Origin: Clostridium thermobutyricum
Lineage (GTDB): Bacteria > Bacillota > Clostridia > Ch29
Direction of reading: 5' to 3'
Assembly (NCBI GenBank): GCA_016841565.1
Contig: JAENYX010000004.1
Coordinates: 1-64,000 of the forward strand
Length of the DNA: 64,000 bases
Within the stretch, counting starts at the first letter, position 1. Every line of letters starts with the position of its first letter. The translations under genes and the position numbers were made by a program. Below the pieces are notes generated by a model. It saw nothing but the letters and a program-made list of their open reading frames with translations. It was not told where the DNA came from and ran no database searches. Of the stretch, positions 50,978 to 59,536 are shown in pieces.

Positions 50978-52897
50978 ATGCTTACACAAAAGCCTGTGGA
51001 AATATTGACAGTGGATTTAAGCTCCGGACAGGCTTCGCGGAGTCAAATCCGGGACAAAGAGATTATTAAGAGGTATATAGGAGGTCGGGGCATAGCCTTG
51101 CATTATTTGCTGTCAAACCTCAATCCCCAAGTGGACCCCTATGCGCCCGAGGCTCCCATTATATTTGCCCCGGGCGTGCTGACCGGTACCTTTGTACCAA
51201 GCTCGGGCAGAACCAGCGTTTTATTCAAAAGTCCGGCCACCCAGAGGATTTTTAAAACCAATGTGGGAGGGCATTTCGGTGCCCAGCTGAAATTTGCCGG
51301 GTATGACCTGCTGGTGGTGATGGGAAAGGCTGAAAAACCAGTATATATATACATTGAGGATGACAAGGTTGAGATAAGAGATGCCGCCGGACTCTGGGGC
51401 AAGGATGTTAGAGAAACCAACAGGCTGGTCAGGGAAGAGAATGATGACCCCGAGGTTCAGATGGCCTGTATAGGACCCGCCGGGGAAAATAAGGTTGCCT
51501 ATGCTTCCATTCAGGTCTCGATATATAATGCAGCCGGCAGAGGCGGAGGCGGTGCCGTAATGGGCGCCAAAAACCTTAAGGCAGTGGCTGCCAGGGGTAC
51601 GAAAGGTATCGGAGTGGCCCACCCGGAGAAATTTGCCCAAACGGTTTCCCGGTTATGGGATAAGATGAACAGTGCTTCGGGGGTAAAACCCCTGTCGGAT
51701 TATGGGACCAGTATCGGCGTTGAATCCACCAACGCTGTCGGAGCCTTTCCGGTAAAGAACTTTCAGCAGGGCAGTATTGACAATATCAGATATCTCACAG
51801 GACCATACCTTGTTGAAGGGGGATTTCTGAAGAGAAAGTTATCATGCTACTCCTGCCCGGTTGCCTGCCACAGGTTCGTTACGGTTGATGAGGGTCAACA
51901 CCGGGGAACCTACACCGGAGGGCCTGAGTATGAAACTCTTTCGGCCCTTGGCGGAGGGTGCTTCATAACAGATACGGCGGCAATAATCAAAGGAAACGAG
52001 CTGTGCAATATCCTGGGACTGGATACCATATCTGTGGGAAACAGCATACAGTGGCTGATGGAATGTAAGCAGCGGGGGGTAGTAAGCGACCAGGATGCAG
52101 CAGGGCTGGACCTCAGCTGGGGAAACACCGAAACCATGATAGAGCTGATTAAAATGATAGCCAAAAGGGAAGGTATAGGAGATTTGCTTGCAAAGGGACT
52201 AAAGGTGGCTTCCGAGGAGATGGGCAAAGACTCTTACAAATGGGCCATCCAGGCCAGAGGCCTGGAACAGTCCAGAGTTGAGACCAGGTCGGCCTACGGC
52301 TATGCCCTGGCCTTTGCGGTAAGCTCAAGGGGGCCAGATCATCTGAACACCGAATGCCTGGCCGAATTTGGCGGAAGCCCCGAAGCCAGGGAACTTATAA
52401 AAAGGATAACAGGAAGTGAAGAATACGCCTATCCGCATACAACCGGGAAGAGGCCCGAGATAGTCAGATGGCATGAGGACATATACGGTGCCAGTGATGC
52501 CCTGGGAGTCTGTGCATTCCCTACCACCGCCCAGTTTTGGGTGGATGAATGGGATTTGGCAGATCTGTTCCAAAGCTTCACAGGTATAGAGGTTACTGCC
52601 GGAGATATTATGGAGGCGGGCCGCAGGATGGTTACACTTGAAAGGTGTTTCAACGGTATGCTTGGATATACCAGGAAGGATGATGTTCTTCCTTACAGGC
52701 TGATGACCGAGATACAGCATGATGCCATGCATAAGGATGCCGTAAACTCGGAGCAGATGCTGGATACCATGAAGGATGAATATTTTGCACTGCATGAATG
52801 GGATATTGAAACAGGTCTGCCCACCGAAGATACGCTTGCCAAACTTGGTATGGGAGAATTTGTGGATAAAATAAACGGCTATATAGAATTGAAGTAA
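50978..52897 (+). CDS. aor: Tungsten-type aldehyde:ferredoxin oxidoreductase
   Basis: The enzyme oxidises aldehydes to carboxylic acids with a tungstopterin cofactor and passes electrons to ferredoxin. The 639-residue protein shows the AOR N-terminal domain (YIGGRGIALHYLLSNL, GRTSVLFKSPATQRIFKTNV), ACIGPAGENKVAYASI, the 4Fe-4S cysteines in CYSCPVACHR, and DALGVCAFPT near the end with the last cluster Cys. ATG 50978 follows GAGGGG. It lies between the importer and a set of electron carriers and a MoaD-like protein. The aldehyde may be the product of the aldolases in this cluster. Confidence 0.94.
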   Translation: MLTQKPVEILTVDLSSGQASRSQIRDKEIIKRYIGGRGIALHYLLSNLNPQVDPYAPEAPIIFAPGVLTGTFVPSSGRTSVLFKSPATQRIFKTNVGGHFGAQLKFAGYDLLVVMGKAEKPVYIYIEDDKVEIRDAAGLWGKDVRETNRLVREENDDPEVQMACIGPAGENKVAYASIQVSIYNAAGRGGGGAVMGAKNLKAVAARGTKGIGVAHPEKFAQTVSRLWDKMNSASGVKPLSDYGTSIGVESTNAVGAFPVKNFQQGSIDNIRYLTGPYLVEGGFLKRKLSCYSCPVACHRFVTVDEGQHRGTYTGGPEYETLSALGGGCFITDTAAIIKGNELCNILGLDTISVGNSIQWLMECKQRGVVSDQDAAGLDLSWGNTETMIELIKMIAKREGIGDLLAKGLKVASEEMGKDSYKWAIQARGLEQSRVETRSAYGYALAFAVSSRGPDHLNTECLAEFGGSPEARELIKRITGSEEYAYPHTTGKRPEIVRWHEDIYGASDALGVCAFPTTAQFWVDEWDLADLFQSFTGIEVTAGDIMEAGRRMVTLERCFNGMLGYTRKDDVLPYRLMTEIQHDAMHKDAVNSEQMLDTMKDEYFALHEWDIETGLPTEDTLAKLGMGEFVDKINGYIELK

Positions 52898-52910
52898 GGG
52901 GGGATTCCGA

Positions 52911-53393
52911 ATGAAGCTATTTACCATTGATCCTCAAAAATGTACCGGCTGCCACCAGTGCGAATTGGCCTGTTCTTTTAATAAACACAAGATATTCGAC
53001 CGGCAGCTGTCCAATATCAGGGTGGAAAGTATCGAGGAACTTGCTCTGAGCGTCCCCGTCAAGTGCATGCAGTGTGACGATGCTCCCTGTATTGCTTCCT
53101 GTGTTGCAGGAGCCCTGTATAAGGATACCGGTACCGGTGCCGTGCTGTGGGATGGAGATAAATGTATCGGGTGCAAGGCCTGTGTTATTGCCTGTCCTTT
53201 CGGGTGTGTATCGGTGATTAAAAAGGACCGGAATATACAGATAGCCATCTGTGACCTGTGTTCGGGAGATCCCGAGTGCGTTAAGGTATGCAGGGAAAAG
53301 GCAATAGCCTATGTGGATGAAAGCAGGGTAAATAAAAAGAAAAGGGAGAAAACCTTCCAGAAGATAGTAAATCAAAAGGAAGGAGAGATATAG
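52911..53393 (+). CDS. 4Fe-4S dicluster ferredoxin (AOR electron carrier)
   Basis: The 160-residue protein has several Cys motifs: CTGCHQCELACSF, CMQCDDAPCIASC, CIGCKACVIACPFGC and CDLCSGDPECVKVC. This fits up to four 4Fe-4S clusters, as in HycB- or AorA-like subunits. It starts 13 bases after the AOR stop and is probably its partner subunit. GGGGGG precedes the ATG. Confidence 0.92.
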   Translation: MKLFTIDPQKCTGCHQCELACSFNKHKIFDRQLSNIRVESIEELALSVPVKCMQCDDAPCIASCVAGALYKDTGTGAVLWDGDKCIGCKACVIACPFGCVSVIKKDRNIQIAICDLCSGDPECVKVCREKAIAYVDESRVNKKKREKTFQKIVNQKEGEI

Positions 53394-54062
53394 ATGGATA
53401 AGCTGCGATATGTGGGGATAAGCTCCAGCCCCAGACATGCCAACACAGAAATTTTGGTTAAGAGAACCCTTGATGCTGCAAAGGCCGAGACGCAGGAGAG
53501 AGGATATGAAGCCCAAACCGTACTTGTATCACTGGGCGGCAAAAAGATACAGCCTTGCATAAACTGCGACGGATGCGTCAGAAAGCTTTCCTACTGCATA
53601 CTCAAGGATGATTGGCTTGAGGCTGTAAAGAATGTCATCGACCCGGTGCCCAATGGGTTGGTCTTAGGCTCGCCGGTGTATTTCTTTAATGTCAATTCGG
53701 CCATGAGAGCCTTTATGGAAAGATGGACTTCGCTGGTCAAGGGTATATGGCATCCCGAGTTTCCGCACCCGGTACCCGACTGGTCAAGGACGGCGGCAGG
53801 AGCGGTTACGGTGGGATACGACAGAAACGGAGGCCAGGAGATGGCTTTGTCGGCCATGCTGCATTTCCTCCTGCTGAATAAGTTTGCCACAGTTGCTCCG
53901 GGGCATGAAGGCGGATATATAGGGGCCGCCGGGTGGCAGATGGGTATCGACGGTGCCGATAAGAAAGCCGTAATGCAGGATGATGAAGGATTGAAGCAGG
54001 CCGACATACTGGGCAGAAGAATAGCCCATACGGCAATACTGCTCTCGGGAAAAACTCTGTAA
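53394..54062 (+). CDS. Iron-sulfur flavoprotein / NADPH-dependent FMN reductase family
   Basis: The 222-residue protein has a flavodoxin-like fold (YVGISSSPRHANTEILVKRT, then LVLGSPVYFFNVNSAMRAF). It carries the cysteine pattern of iron-sulfur flavoproteins: Cys-x2-Cys-x2-Cys-x6-Cys in CINCDGCVRKLSYC. It likely binds FMN and a 4Fe-4S cluster and serves as a two-to-one electron switch. The start abuts the ferredoxin stop. AAGGAGAG precedes ATG. Confidence 0.82.
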   Translation: MDKLRYVGISSSPRHANTEILVKRTLDAAKAETQERGYEAQTVLVSLGGKKIQPCINCDGCVRKLSYCILKDDWLEAVKNVIDPVPNGLVLGSPVYFFNVNSAMRAFMERWTSLVKGIWHPEFPHPVPDWSRTAAGAVTVGYDRNGGQEMALSAMLHFLLLNKFATVAPGHEGGYIGAAGWQMGIDGADKKAVMQDDEGLKQADILGRRIAHTAILLSGKTL

Positions 54063-54080
54063 TGCAGGAGTGATATAAAT

Positions 54081-54350
54081 ATGGCCTTGGTTCGGTTTAT
54101 CCATCCCTTTAGTAAGGCTGCAGGCAACAAGAATATAAGGATTGAAGCCGGGGACGTTGGAGAGCTTTGCAGACAGTTGGTCCGGCGTTTCGGGCATGAT
54201 ATGGATATGCTTTTGGATGAGCAGGGCGAGGTATCAAAAGACATAGTTGTGCTGGTCAACAGGAGAAATGTTCATACACTCGCCGGTATCGGCACATCAT
54301 TGGAGGAAGATACAGAGGTGCTGATAATGCCTTATATCATTGGGGGTTAA
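54081..54350 (+). CDS. MoaD/ThiS-family protein
   Basis: The 89-residue protein is a ubiquitin-like beta-grasp protein ending in the required Gly-Gly (VLIMPYIIGG). In the family this end becomes a thiocarboxylate that donates sulfur to molybdopterin. Such genes are often found next to AOR genes, where they should help make the tungstopterin cofactor. The start is ATG 54081 behind GGAGTG. Confidence 0.85.
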   Translation: MALVRFIHPFSKAAGNKNIRIEAGDVGELCRQLVRRFGHDMDMLLDEQGEVSKDIVVLVNRRNVHTLAGIGTSLEEDTEVLIMPYIIGG

Positions 54351-54355
54351 TTGCA

Positions 54356-54838
54356 ATGCACAAACCGATAGTTGTGGATATACAAAAAGACAAGTGCACC
54401 GGGTGCAGTCTCTGCCGTCTGGCCTGCTCCTTTGAAAAGGAAGGGAGATTTGACCCCGGCATCTCAAGGATCCGGGTACCGGACGGGGATAGAAGGGGCT
54501 TTTATCCCACTTTGTGCAGAAACTGTGAGGAGGCTCCCTGTCTTGATGCCTGCCCGTCGGGAGCCATTGAAAGGAGGCAGCGGGACGGTTATGTAACCCT
54601 TGACCGGGACAGGTGCATAGGCTGCAACATGTGCATAATGGTATGCCCCTTCAATGCGATAGGCCGCGGGCAGAACAGGAACTATAAATGCGACACCTGC
54701 GACGGGCTGGAGAAATGTGTGAGCATATGTCCCACCGGAGCAATAGGTTTTAAGGACGCCGACAGGGCCAATACTGCCCGAAGGAGAAGCCTGGCGGCGC
54801 AGTTAATTCAAAAGGGCGGAGGTAAGGGCAGATGGTAG
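54356..54838 (+). CDS. 4Fe-4S dicluster ferredoxin, second copy
   Basis: The 160-residue protein repeats the layout of the ferredoxin at 52911: CTGCSLCRLACSFEKEG, CRNCEEAPCLDACPSGAIE, CIGCNMCIMVCPFNAIG and CDTCDGLEKCVSICP. The two copies are paralogues, not identical, which suggests a longer electron path or two AOR partners. The start is ATG 54356, five bases after the MoaD stop, and its end overlaps the FAD oxidoreductase start. Confidence 0.9.
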   Translation: MHKPIVVDIQKDKCTGCSLCRLACSFEKEGRFDPGISRIRVPDGDRRGFYPTLCRNCEEAPCLDACPSGAIERRQRDGYVTLDRDRCIGCNMCIMVCPFNAIGRGQNRNYKCDTCDGLEKCVSICPTGAIGFKDADRANTARRRSLAAQLIQKGGGKGRW

Positions 54839-56073
54839 TGGTTATAATCGGCAGCAGCATAGCCTCAAAAAGTGCTCTCCAAACCCTTCTTCCGGGCCTG
54901 GGCAACCATGACAGGGTAGTAATTATCACAAGGGACAGGCACCTGTTTTACTCAAGGGTGATGCTTCCAAACTTTATCGCCGGCGAGGTGGGCTTGGCGG
55001 AGCTGGGTTTTGCCCCCGAAAGGCTGCTCGAGGATAATAGGGTGAAGGTGATAAACCGGGAGGCGAAATCCATAGATACCGTTTCAGGCAAGGTAAGGCT
55101 GGACAATGGACATGAGGTAGGATACGATAAGCTGCTTATCACATCAGGTGCTTCTCCGGCAAATATCGGGATACCGGGAACCGGCCTGCCCGGCGTATTC
55201 TGCTTAAGGGATATAGAGGACGCACAGTCTGTAAAAGCCCGGGCTGAAAAAGCCGGCAGCTGCGTGGTTTTAGGCGGCGGCCTTATAAGTCTTAAGGCTG
55301 CCATGGCGCTTAAAAAGTCGGTAAAGGATGTCAGTATTGTTGTGGGGTCTTCCGGCCTTTTATCCATGATGGCCGACAAGACATCGGCCGGCTGGATTCA
55401 TGATATTCTGAATTCCAATGGTATAGATATAAGACTGAACACAAATGCAGCCCGGATTAGGGGCGATGGCAGCGGGGTCAGGGATATTGTTTTTCAGGAC
55501 GGCACCGGTATAAATGCCGACATGGTGATAATAGGCAAGGGAGTAAAGCCCAACACAGGGTTGGTTGAGAATACAGACATTAGAGTTGAGAAAGGAATAC
55601 TGGTAGATTCGCGGATGAAGACTTCTGTCGAAAACATTTACGCAGCCGGGGATGTGGCACAGGCCCCCGATTACATCAGAGGAGGTACCGGTTTATTCAC
55701 CCTTTGGCCCGACGCAGCGGTACAGGGTAGGATTGCCGCCGGGAACATACTGGGAACGGACAGGAAATATACCGGCGGTATAAGCATGAATTCGGCTGTG
55801 TTTTACCATATACCCTTTATTATGATGGGAAGTGTCAGAGAAAAGGATACAAAAGGCTGTAAAGTATATGAGCGGTTTGACCGGAGGAAGAGGATATTAA
55901 GGAAGGTGTTTGTAAAGGACGGAAGGCTGGTTGGTGCCGTACTGGCCGGGGATATCAGCTATGCAGGCATGGTATACTGGGACTTAAAGTCGGGGAGAGA
56001 GGCCGGCCGGCCACAAAAATATCTCACAAATGAAGGGTTGGAGGAGATATTTATCCTCAGGAACAAGCTGTAA
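54832..56073 (+). CDS. FAD/NAD(P)-dependent oxidoreductase (AorC-like)
   Basis: The 413-residue protein is a two-dinucleotide-fold flavoprotein. The FAD-binding start is VVVIIGSSIASKSALQTL with Ser in place of two glycines of GxGxxG. The second nucleotide motif is CVVLGGGLISLKAAMALKK, and NIYAAGDVAQAPD binds FAD. It probably moves electrons between the ferredoxins and NAD(P), as AorC does in the AorABC-type complexes of aldehyde oxidoreductase; that comparison is inference. ATG 54832 overlaps the ferredoxin gene by seven bases, with CGGAGG upstream. Confidence 0.87.
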   Translation: MVVVIIGSSIASKSALQTLLPGLGNHDRVVIITRDRHLFYSRVMLPNFIAGEVGLAELGFAPERLLEDNRVKVINREAKSIDTVSGKVRLDNGHEVGYDKLLITSGASPANIGIPGTGLPGVFCLRDIEDAQSVKARAEKAGSCVVLGGGLISLKAAMALKKSVKDVSIVVGSSGLLSMMADKTSAGWIHDILNSNGIDIRLNTNAARIRGDGSGVRDIVFQDGTGINADMVIIGKGVKPNTGLVENTDIRVEKGILVDSRMKTSVENIYAAGDVAQAPDYIRGGTGLFTLWPDAAVQGRIAAGNILGTDRKYTGGISMNSAVFYHIPFIMMGSVREKDTKGCKVYERFDRRKRILRKVFVKDGRLVGAVLAGDISYAGMVYWDLKSGREAGRPQKYLTNEGLEEIFILRNKL

Positions 56074-56101
56074 TCGAAATAACCTATGGGAGAGTGTATG
56101 T

Positions 56102-56872
56102 ATGGCAAATATACTTAAAGAAAAGCTTAGTACAGAGAAGTTTGTTGTGGGCCCCTTCCTTAAGCTTCCAAGTCCGGCGGTGGTCGAGATAATGGGGCTT
56201 GCAGGATTTGACTTTGTAATCATAGACTGTGAACACGGGCCGTTAAATGTCCTGGCGGCAGAGGACATGGTAAGGGCGGCACATCTTTCTGGCATTGCGG
56301 CGGTAATGAGAATTACCGAGAACAATCCTGCCATGATTTCAAGGGCACTGGACATTGGAGTGGATGCGGTCCAAGTACCGCAGGTGTCTGCCAGGGCAGA
56401 TGCAGAAAAGGTAGTCAAAGCTGCGAAATTCTCTCCTGCAGGGGAGAGAGGAGTCTGTCGTTTTGTAAGGGCATCGGGGTATACTTCCATAGAAAAATCC
56501 GAGTATTTCCAAAGAGCTAATAGGGATACAATGGTTATTATCCATATTGAAGGACAAGATGGAATAAATAACCTGGATGAAATACTACAAGTCGAAGGTA
56601 TTGACATAGTATTTATCGGTCCTTACGACCTTTCCCAGTCCCTCGGGTTGCCGGGACAGGTAGACCATCCCGACGTTGAAAAGAAGATGCTGGAGGTAAT
56701 TGAGAAAGCGGCCGGCAAAGGGAAATGCGTCGGGACTTTCGTGGACGATATAAGCACCGGTTATAAATGGGCCAAATTGGGAGTACAGTATATTTCCTAT
56801 TCGGTGGATGTAGGCATTATATATGAAGCCTGCAAAAGAACGGTGGAAGGATTTCACAAAACAGAGCAATAA
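56102..56872 (+). CDS. HpcH/HpaI-family aldolase
   Basis: The 256-residue protein shows the class II pyruvate aldolase pattern: FVVGPFLKLPSPAVVEIMGL, FVIIDCEHGPLN, DIGVDAVQVPQV, GERGVCRFVRA and the DIVFIGPYDLSQSLG metal/substrate stretch. Family members split 2-keto-3-deoxy-glucarate, -rhamnonate or 2,4-dihydroxy acids to pyruvate plus an aldehyde. ATG 56102 follows GGGAGAG; the longer frame begins inside the FAD oxidoreductase gene. It is the last gene of the cluster and a second possible source of aldehyde for AOR. Confidence 0.9.
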   Translation: MANILKEKLSTEKFVVGPFLKLPSPAVVEIMGLAGFDFVIIDCEHGPLNVLAAEDMVRAAHLSGIAAVMRITENNPAMISRALDIGVDAVQVPQVSARADAEKVVKAAKFSPAGERGVCRFVRASGYTSIEKSEYFQRANRDTMVIIHIEGQDGINNLDEILQVEGIDIVFIGPYDLSQSLGLPGQVDHPDVEKKMLEVIEKAAGKGKCVGTFVDDISTGYKWAKLGVQYISYSVDVGIIYEACKRTVEGFHKTEQ

Positions 56873-56885
56873 TCCGCATTACCCC

Positions 56886-56917
56886 CCAAAAAGAGACTCT
56901 GATACGGGTCTCTTTTT
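56886..56917 (+). terminator. Intrinsic terminator after the aldolase gene
   Basis: AAAAAGAGACTC-TGATAC-GGGTCTCTTTTT forms a long stem that runs into a T-run. It ends the 15-kb cluster. Confidence 0.82.
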
Positions 56918-56944
56918 GAATCGCAGCGCAAAATAAAAAAGACC

Positions 56945-57091
56945 CTATTTAAGAGTCTTATTCTTATATTTGTGCTCCATTTCATCAATCATATTCATGT
57001 TTTCGTCAACTTTCTTCTTGAGATTGCCGGTTACTATGAGCACCGTCATAGCTGCGATAGCTGCAAGTAAGTAGTATATAAGCTGCTCCAT
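56945..57091 (-). CDS. Small single-pass membrane protein
   Basis: The 48-residue ORF (ATG at 57091) encodes MEQLIYYLLAAIAAMTVLIV followed by a charged Lys/Glu-rich tail that looks helical. GGAGGG stands eight bases before the start. One N-terminal membrane helix and a cytosolic coil are the only visible features. I recognise no family. Confidence 0.55.
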   Translation of the reverse strand: MEQLIYYLLAAIAAMTVLIVTGNLKKKVDENMNMIDEMEHKYKNKTLK

Positions 57092-57426
57092 TTATGCAAC
57101 CCTCCATTGGTGTTTGTGTACATTATAACACAGGCGCGGCAATATTAGAATGAATAATTGTGTAGGAAATAAGGGGTATTGGGAGAGAGGGAAGCGGTAT
57201 GGGTGGTTGGTTTTGAGTATAGTAAACGGCACATAGGTATTGCTAAAGTGTAGGCTCTGTTAGGATAGAGACGGATGGTAGACGAGATGCGAACGGGGAA
57301 ATTATCATTCTATTAGGCGTAGAAATTTATGGTTATTTAGAGGTAATTTGTATATTTTACCGAATTAAGATATTTAGCACATTCTTTTTATTCATTTATT
57401 ATATAAAAATAAGGGAGATGTTGTCT
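57092..57426 (+). other. Intergenic region before the CRISPR-Cas locus, no gene seen
   Basis: The region becomes AT-rich toward its right end. It must hold the promoter of the WYL regulator; no strong consensus stands out. No direct repeats were found here. Confidence 0.4.
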
Positions 57427-58437
57427 GTGGCATCTAGTAACAGCTCTCGGAATCCTGCTTTCAACCGTGCCCATTATGCCCGCATATATCATATCCATAA
57501 GCTTTTATGCACAAATCGTTATCCTAGAATAACCAAAATAGCAGAAGAATTTGAAGTAAGTAAGAGAACCGTTGAGCGAGATATTGAACATATGCGGGAT
57601 CGATTAGGCGCTCCTATCTGCTATGACCATTCGAAGAAAGGCTATTATTACGGAGAAGAAGGATTTCAGCTACCACCTCTAAGTATTACCGAAGAAGAAC
57701 TAGCAACCATATTTCTGGGGCAAAGACTGCTGTCTCAATTCATGGGTACTCCATTTGAAAAAATTATTCAAAACGCCTTTGAAAAAATTCTTGCCGCAAT
57801 ACCGGAAGATGATGTATCCGGTTTGCACTTAATAAATGATATGGTGTCCTTTGATGTTAAGTCTTTGAGAGGTGACGAAGAGAGGGTACTACAAAACTAC
57901 AGTAAACTTACTGCTGCAATAGGGAATAAGACAAAAGTATGGATGAGATATTACAGCGCAAGCAGAGATAAGATAAATGAACGGTATGTAGACCCGTATC
58001 ACCTCAGGTATCACCAAGGGGCATGGTATCTGATCGGATACTGTAATTTAAGAGAAGCAATGAGGATATTTGCATTGGACAGAATACTTGATTTGAAGAA
58101 TACGGAGGGTTCTTTTGATATTCCAGATGATTTTGTGTTAAAGGATTATTTATCCAGTGCTTTAGGTATTGAGACCGGAAACAAACCTCAAGAAGTAGGA
58201 ATCCGCTTTGACCGGCATCAGGCGCGATGGGTACGCGAGAGGTGCTGGCATCATACACAAAGGATTGAGCCCCAGGCTGACGGCTCAATCATCCTGCGCA
58301 TTACCGTTGCAGGACTAGGTGAAGTAAAACGATGGGTTCTTGGCTTTGGGGGGCATGCCGAGGTGCTGTATCCGGAAGAATTGAGAGAAGAGCTTGTGAA
58401 GGAAGCAGAAAGAATGTCACGCATTTATATGAAGTAA
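57427..58437 (+). CDS. WYL-domain transcriptional regulator
   Basis: The 336-residue protein has an N-terminal winged helix (RIYHIHKLLCTNRYPRITKI, then EFEVSKRTVERDIEHMRD) and a WYL domain (RYHQGAWYLIGYCNLREAMR followed by FALDRILDL), with a C-terminal WCX-type extension. WYL regulators often sense ligands or nucleic acids and several control CRISPR-Cas loci. GTG 57427 has GGGAG nine bases upstream; the ATG at 57418 abuts it. It lies 400 bases before cas6 in the same direction. Confidence 0.88.
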   Translation: MASSNSSRNPAFNRAHYARIYHIHKLLCTNRYPRITKIAEEFEVSKRTVERDIEHMRDRLGAPICYDHSKKGYYYGEEGFQLPPLSITEEELATIFLGQRLLSQFMGTPFEKIIQNAFEKILAAIPEDDVSGLHLINDMVSFDVKSLRGDEERVLQNYSKLTAAIGNKTKVWMRYYSASRDKINERYVDPYHLRYHQGAWYLIGYCNLREAMRIFALDRILDLKNTEGSFDIPDDFVLKDYLSSALGIETGNKPQEVGIRFDRHQARWVRERCWHHTQRIEPQADGSIILRITVAGLGEVKRWVLGFGGHAEVLYPEELREELVKEAERMSRIYMK

Positions 58438-58835
58438 AGCAGAATGTACGTTCCCGACCTTATTTGTCGGTGGTATTGTTGTATGATTATAAGCATAGTT
58501 ATGTCAGTGTCCCCTTTCCATTACGCTTAGGCGATACTGCATTATAGAAGTGAGAAGCAAGTTTAGTGTGATGGTTTCAGGTAGCGATAACGTTAAATAT
58601 ACATCATATGTGAAGGTTTCGGACGAATTATAAACAAGATACATGATAAAAATCATATTTCAATACACAACTCGCTTCTATTGTATACGCCTATTAAATA
58701 GTATTTTAGATTTCAAAAAAAATTAACTGATTATTGAATTTATATTCGTAGCTGGAATTTGCCGGCATTTACTAGAGATATAAGGTTTCTGAGTTACATT
58801 ATTAAAATCATTGATTTAGGGAAGGAGGTGATAGA
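58438..58835 (+). other. Intergenic region between the WYL gene and cas6, no gene or repeat array
   Basis: The 398-base AT-rich stretch shows no open frame with a ribosome site and no CRISPR repeats. It probably contains the promoter of the cas operon; a clear consensus could not be fixed. Confidence 0.4.
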
Positions 58836-59525
58836 ATGGATACATACTATCACGAGGTGGTATTCACAATCCGTCTTGAAAAGGATATTCCTATGCGTCA
58901 GATACAATCAGTTATTGCGGAATTTATAAGTGCAGGGATGATGTTCGATGAGCAGATTAAAGAGATGCACCACAAGAATCAATATAAGCGTTATTTGTTT
59001 TGTGCACCTTACCCCTTGGAGCAGGATAGAGTTTATCGCAAAGATAGGATGTATTGTTTCAATCTGAGGACGCAGGGCTTACGATTTGCTCTGGTGATGA
59101 AGGATTGTCTGCCAAAGGTCAAAGGGGTTCTGAAAGTCATATCCGCTGAAATTAAAAACTATTCACAAAAGCGCATCAATGAGCTTACCAGCTTAACGCC
59201 AATAATTTGTACTGTTAATAACCGTTGTTGGATGCCTGAAAACGGTATTGCACTATTGGCCAGCAGGTTGCATGGGAATGCGGCGAAAAAATGCAAGGAA
59301 CTGGATCCTGCATTTACTGAACAGGACGAACTTTTCTTTGAAAGAATAGAATTATTGAATCACAAGCCAATCATCGTAGACTACAAGGGCGCAACGCTAT
59401 TGGGGCATAAAGTGCGTCTGAACATACGGCCAAATGACTGGGCGCAGCGGCTTGCCTTTACCGCATTGGGCGGAGGATTGGGAGAGAAGGGGCCCATTGG
59501 ATTCGGATATTGCGTATTGAGATAG
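58836..59525 (+). CDS. cas6: CRISPR-associated endoribonuclease Cas6
   Basis: Cas6 cuts the pre-crRNA within its repeats. The 229-residue protein has the RAMP fold with the C-terminal glycine-rich signature GGGLGEKGPIGFGYC. An N-terminal EVVFTIRLEKDIPMRQIQSV segment fits the first ferredoxin fold; a His for catalysis may be in the N-terminal third (HHKNQ). GGAAGGAGGTG precedes ATG 58836. It heads the cas operon, as is usual in type I-B. Confidence 0.9.
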   Translation: MDTYYHEVVFTIRLEKDIPMRQIQSVIAEFISAGMMFDEQIKEMHHKNQYKRYLFCAPYPLEQDRVYRKDRMYCFNLRTQGLRFALVMKDCLPKVKGVLKVISAEIKNYSQKRINELTSLTPIICTVNNRCWMPENGIALLASRLHGNAAKKCKELDPAFTEQDELFFERIELLNHKPIIVDYKGATLLGHKVRLNIRPNDWAQRLAFTALGGGLGEKGPIGFGYCVLR

Positions 59526-59536
59526 GAGGTGAAAAA

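Noticed and set aside
58332..58547. 71-codon frame across the end of the WYL gene
   Set aside because: Most of it overlaps the WYL coding sequence in another frame, and the rest has no ribosome site or motif.
57092..58835. CRISPR repeats on either side of the WYL gene
   Set aside because: No regularly spaced direct repeats were seen in either intergenic region.
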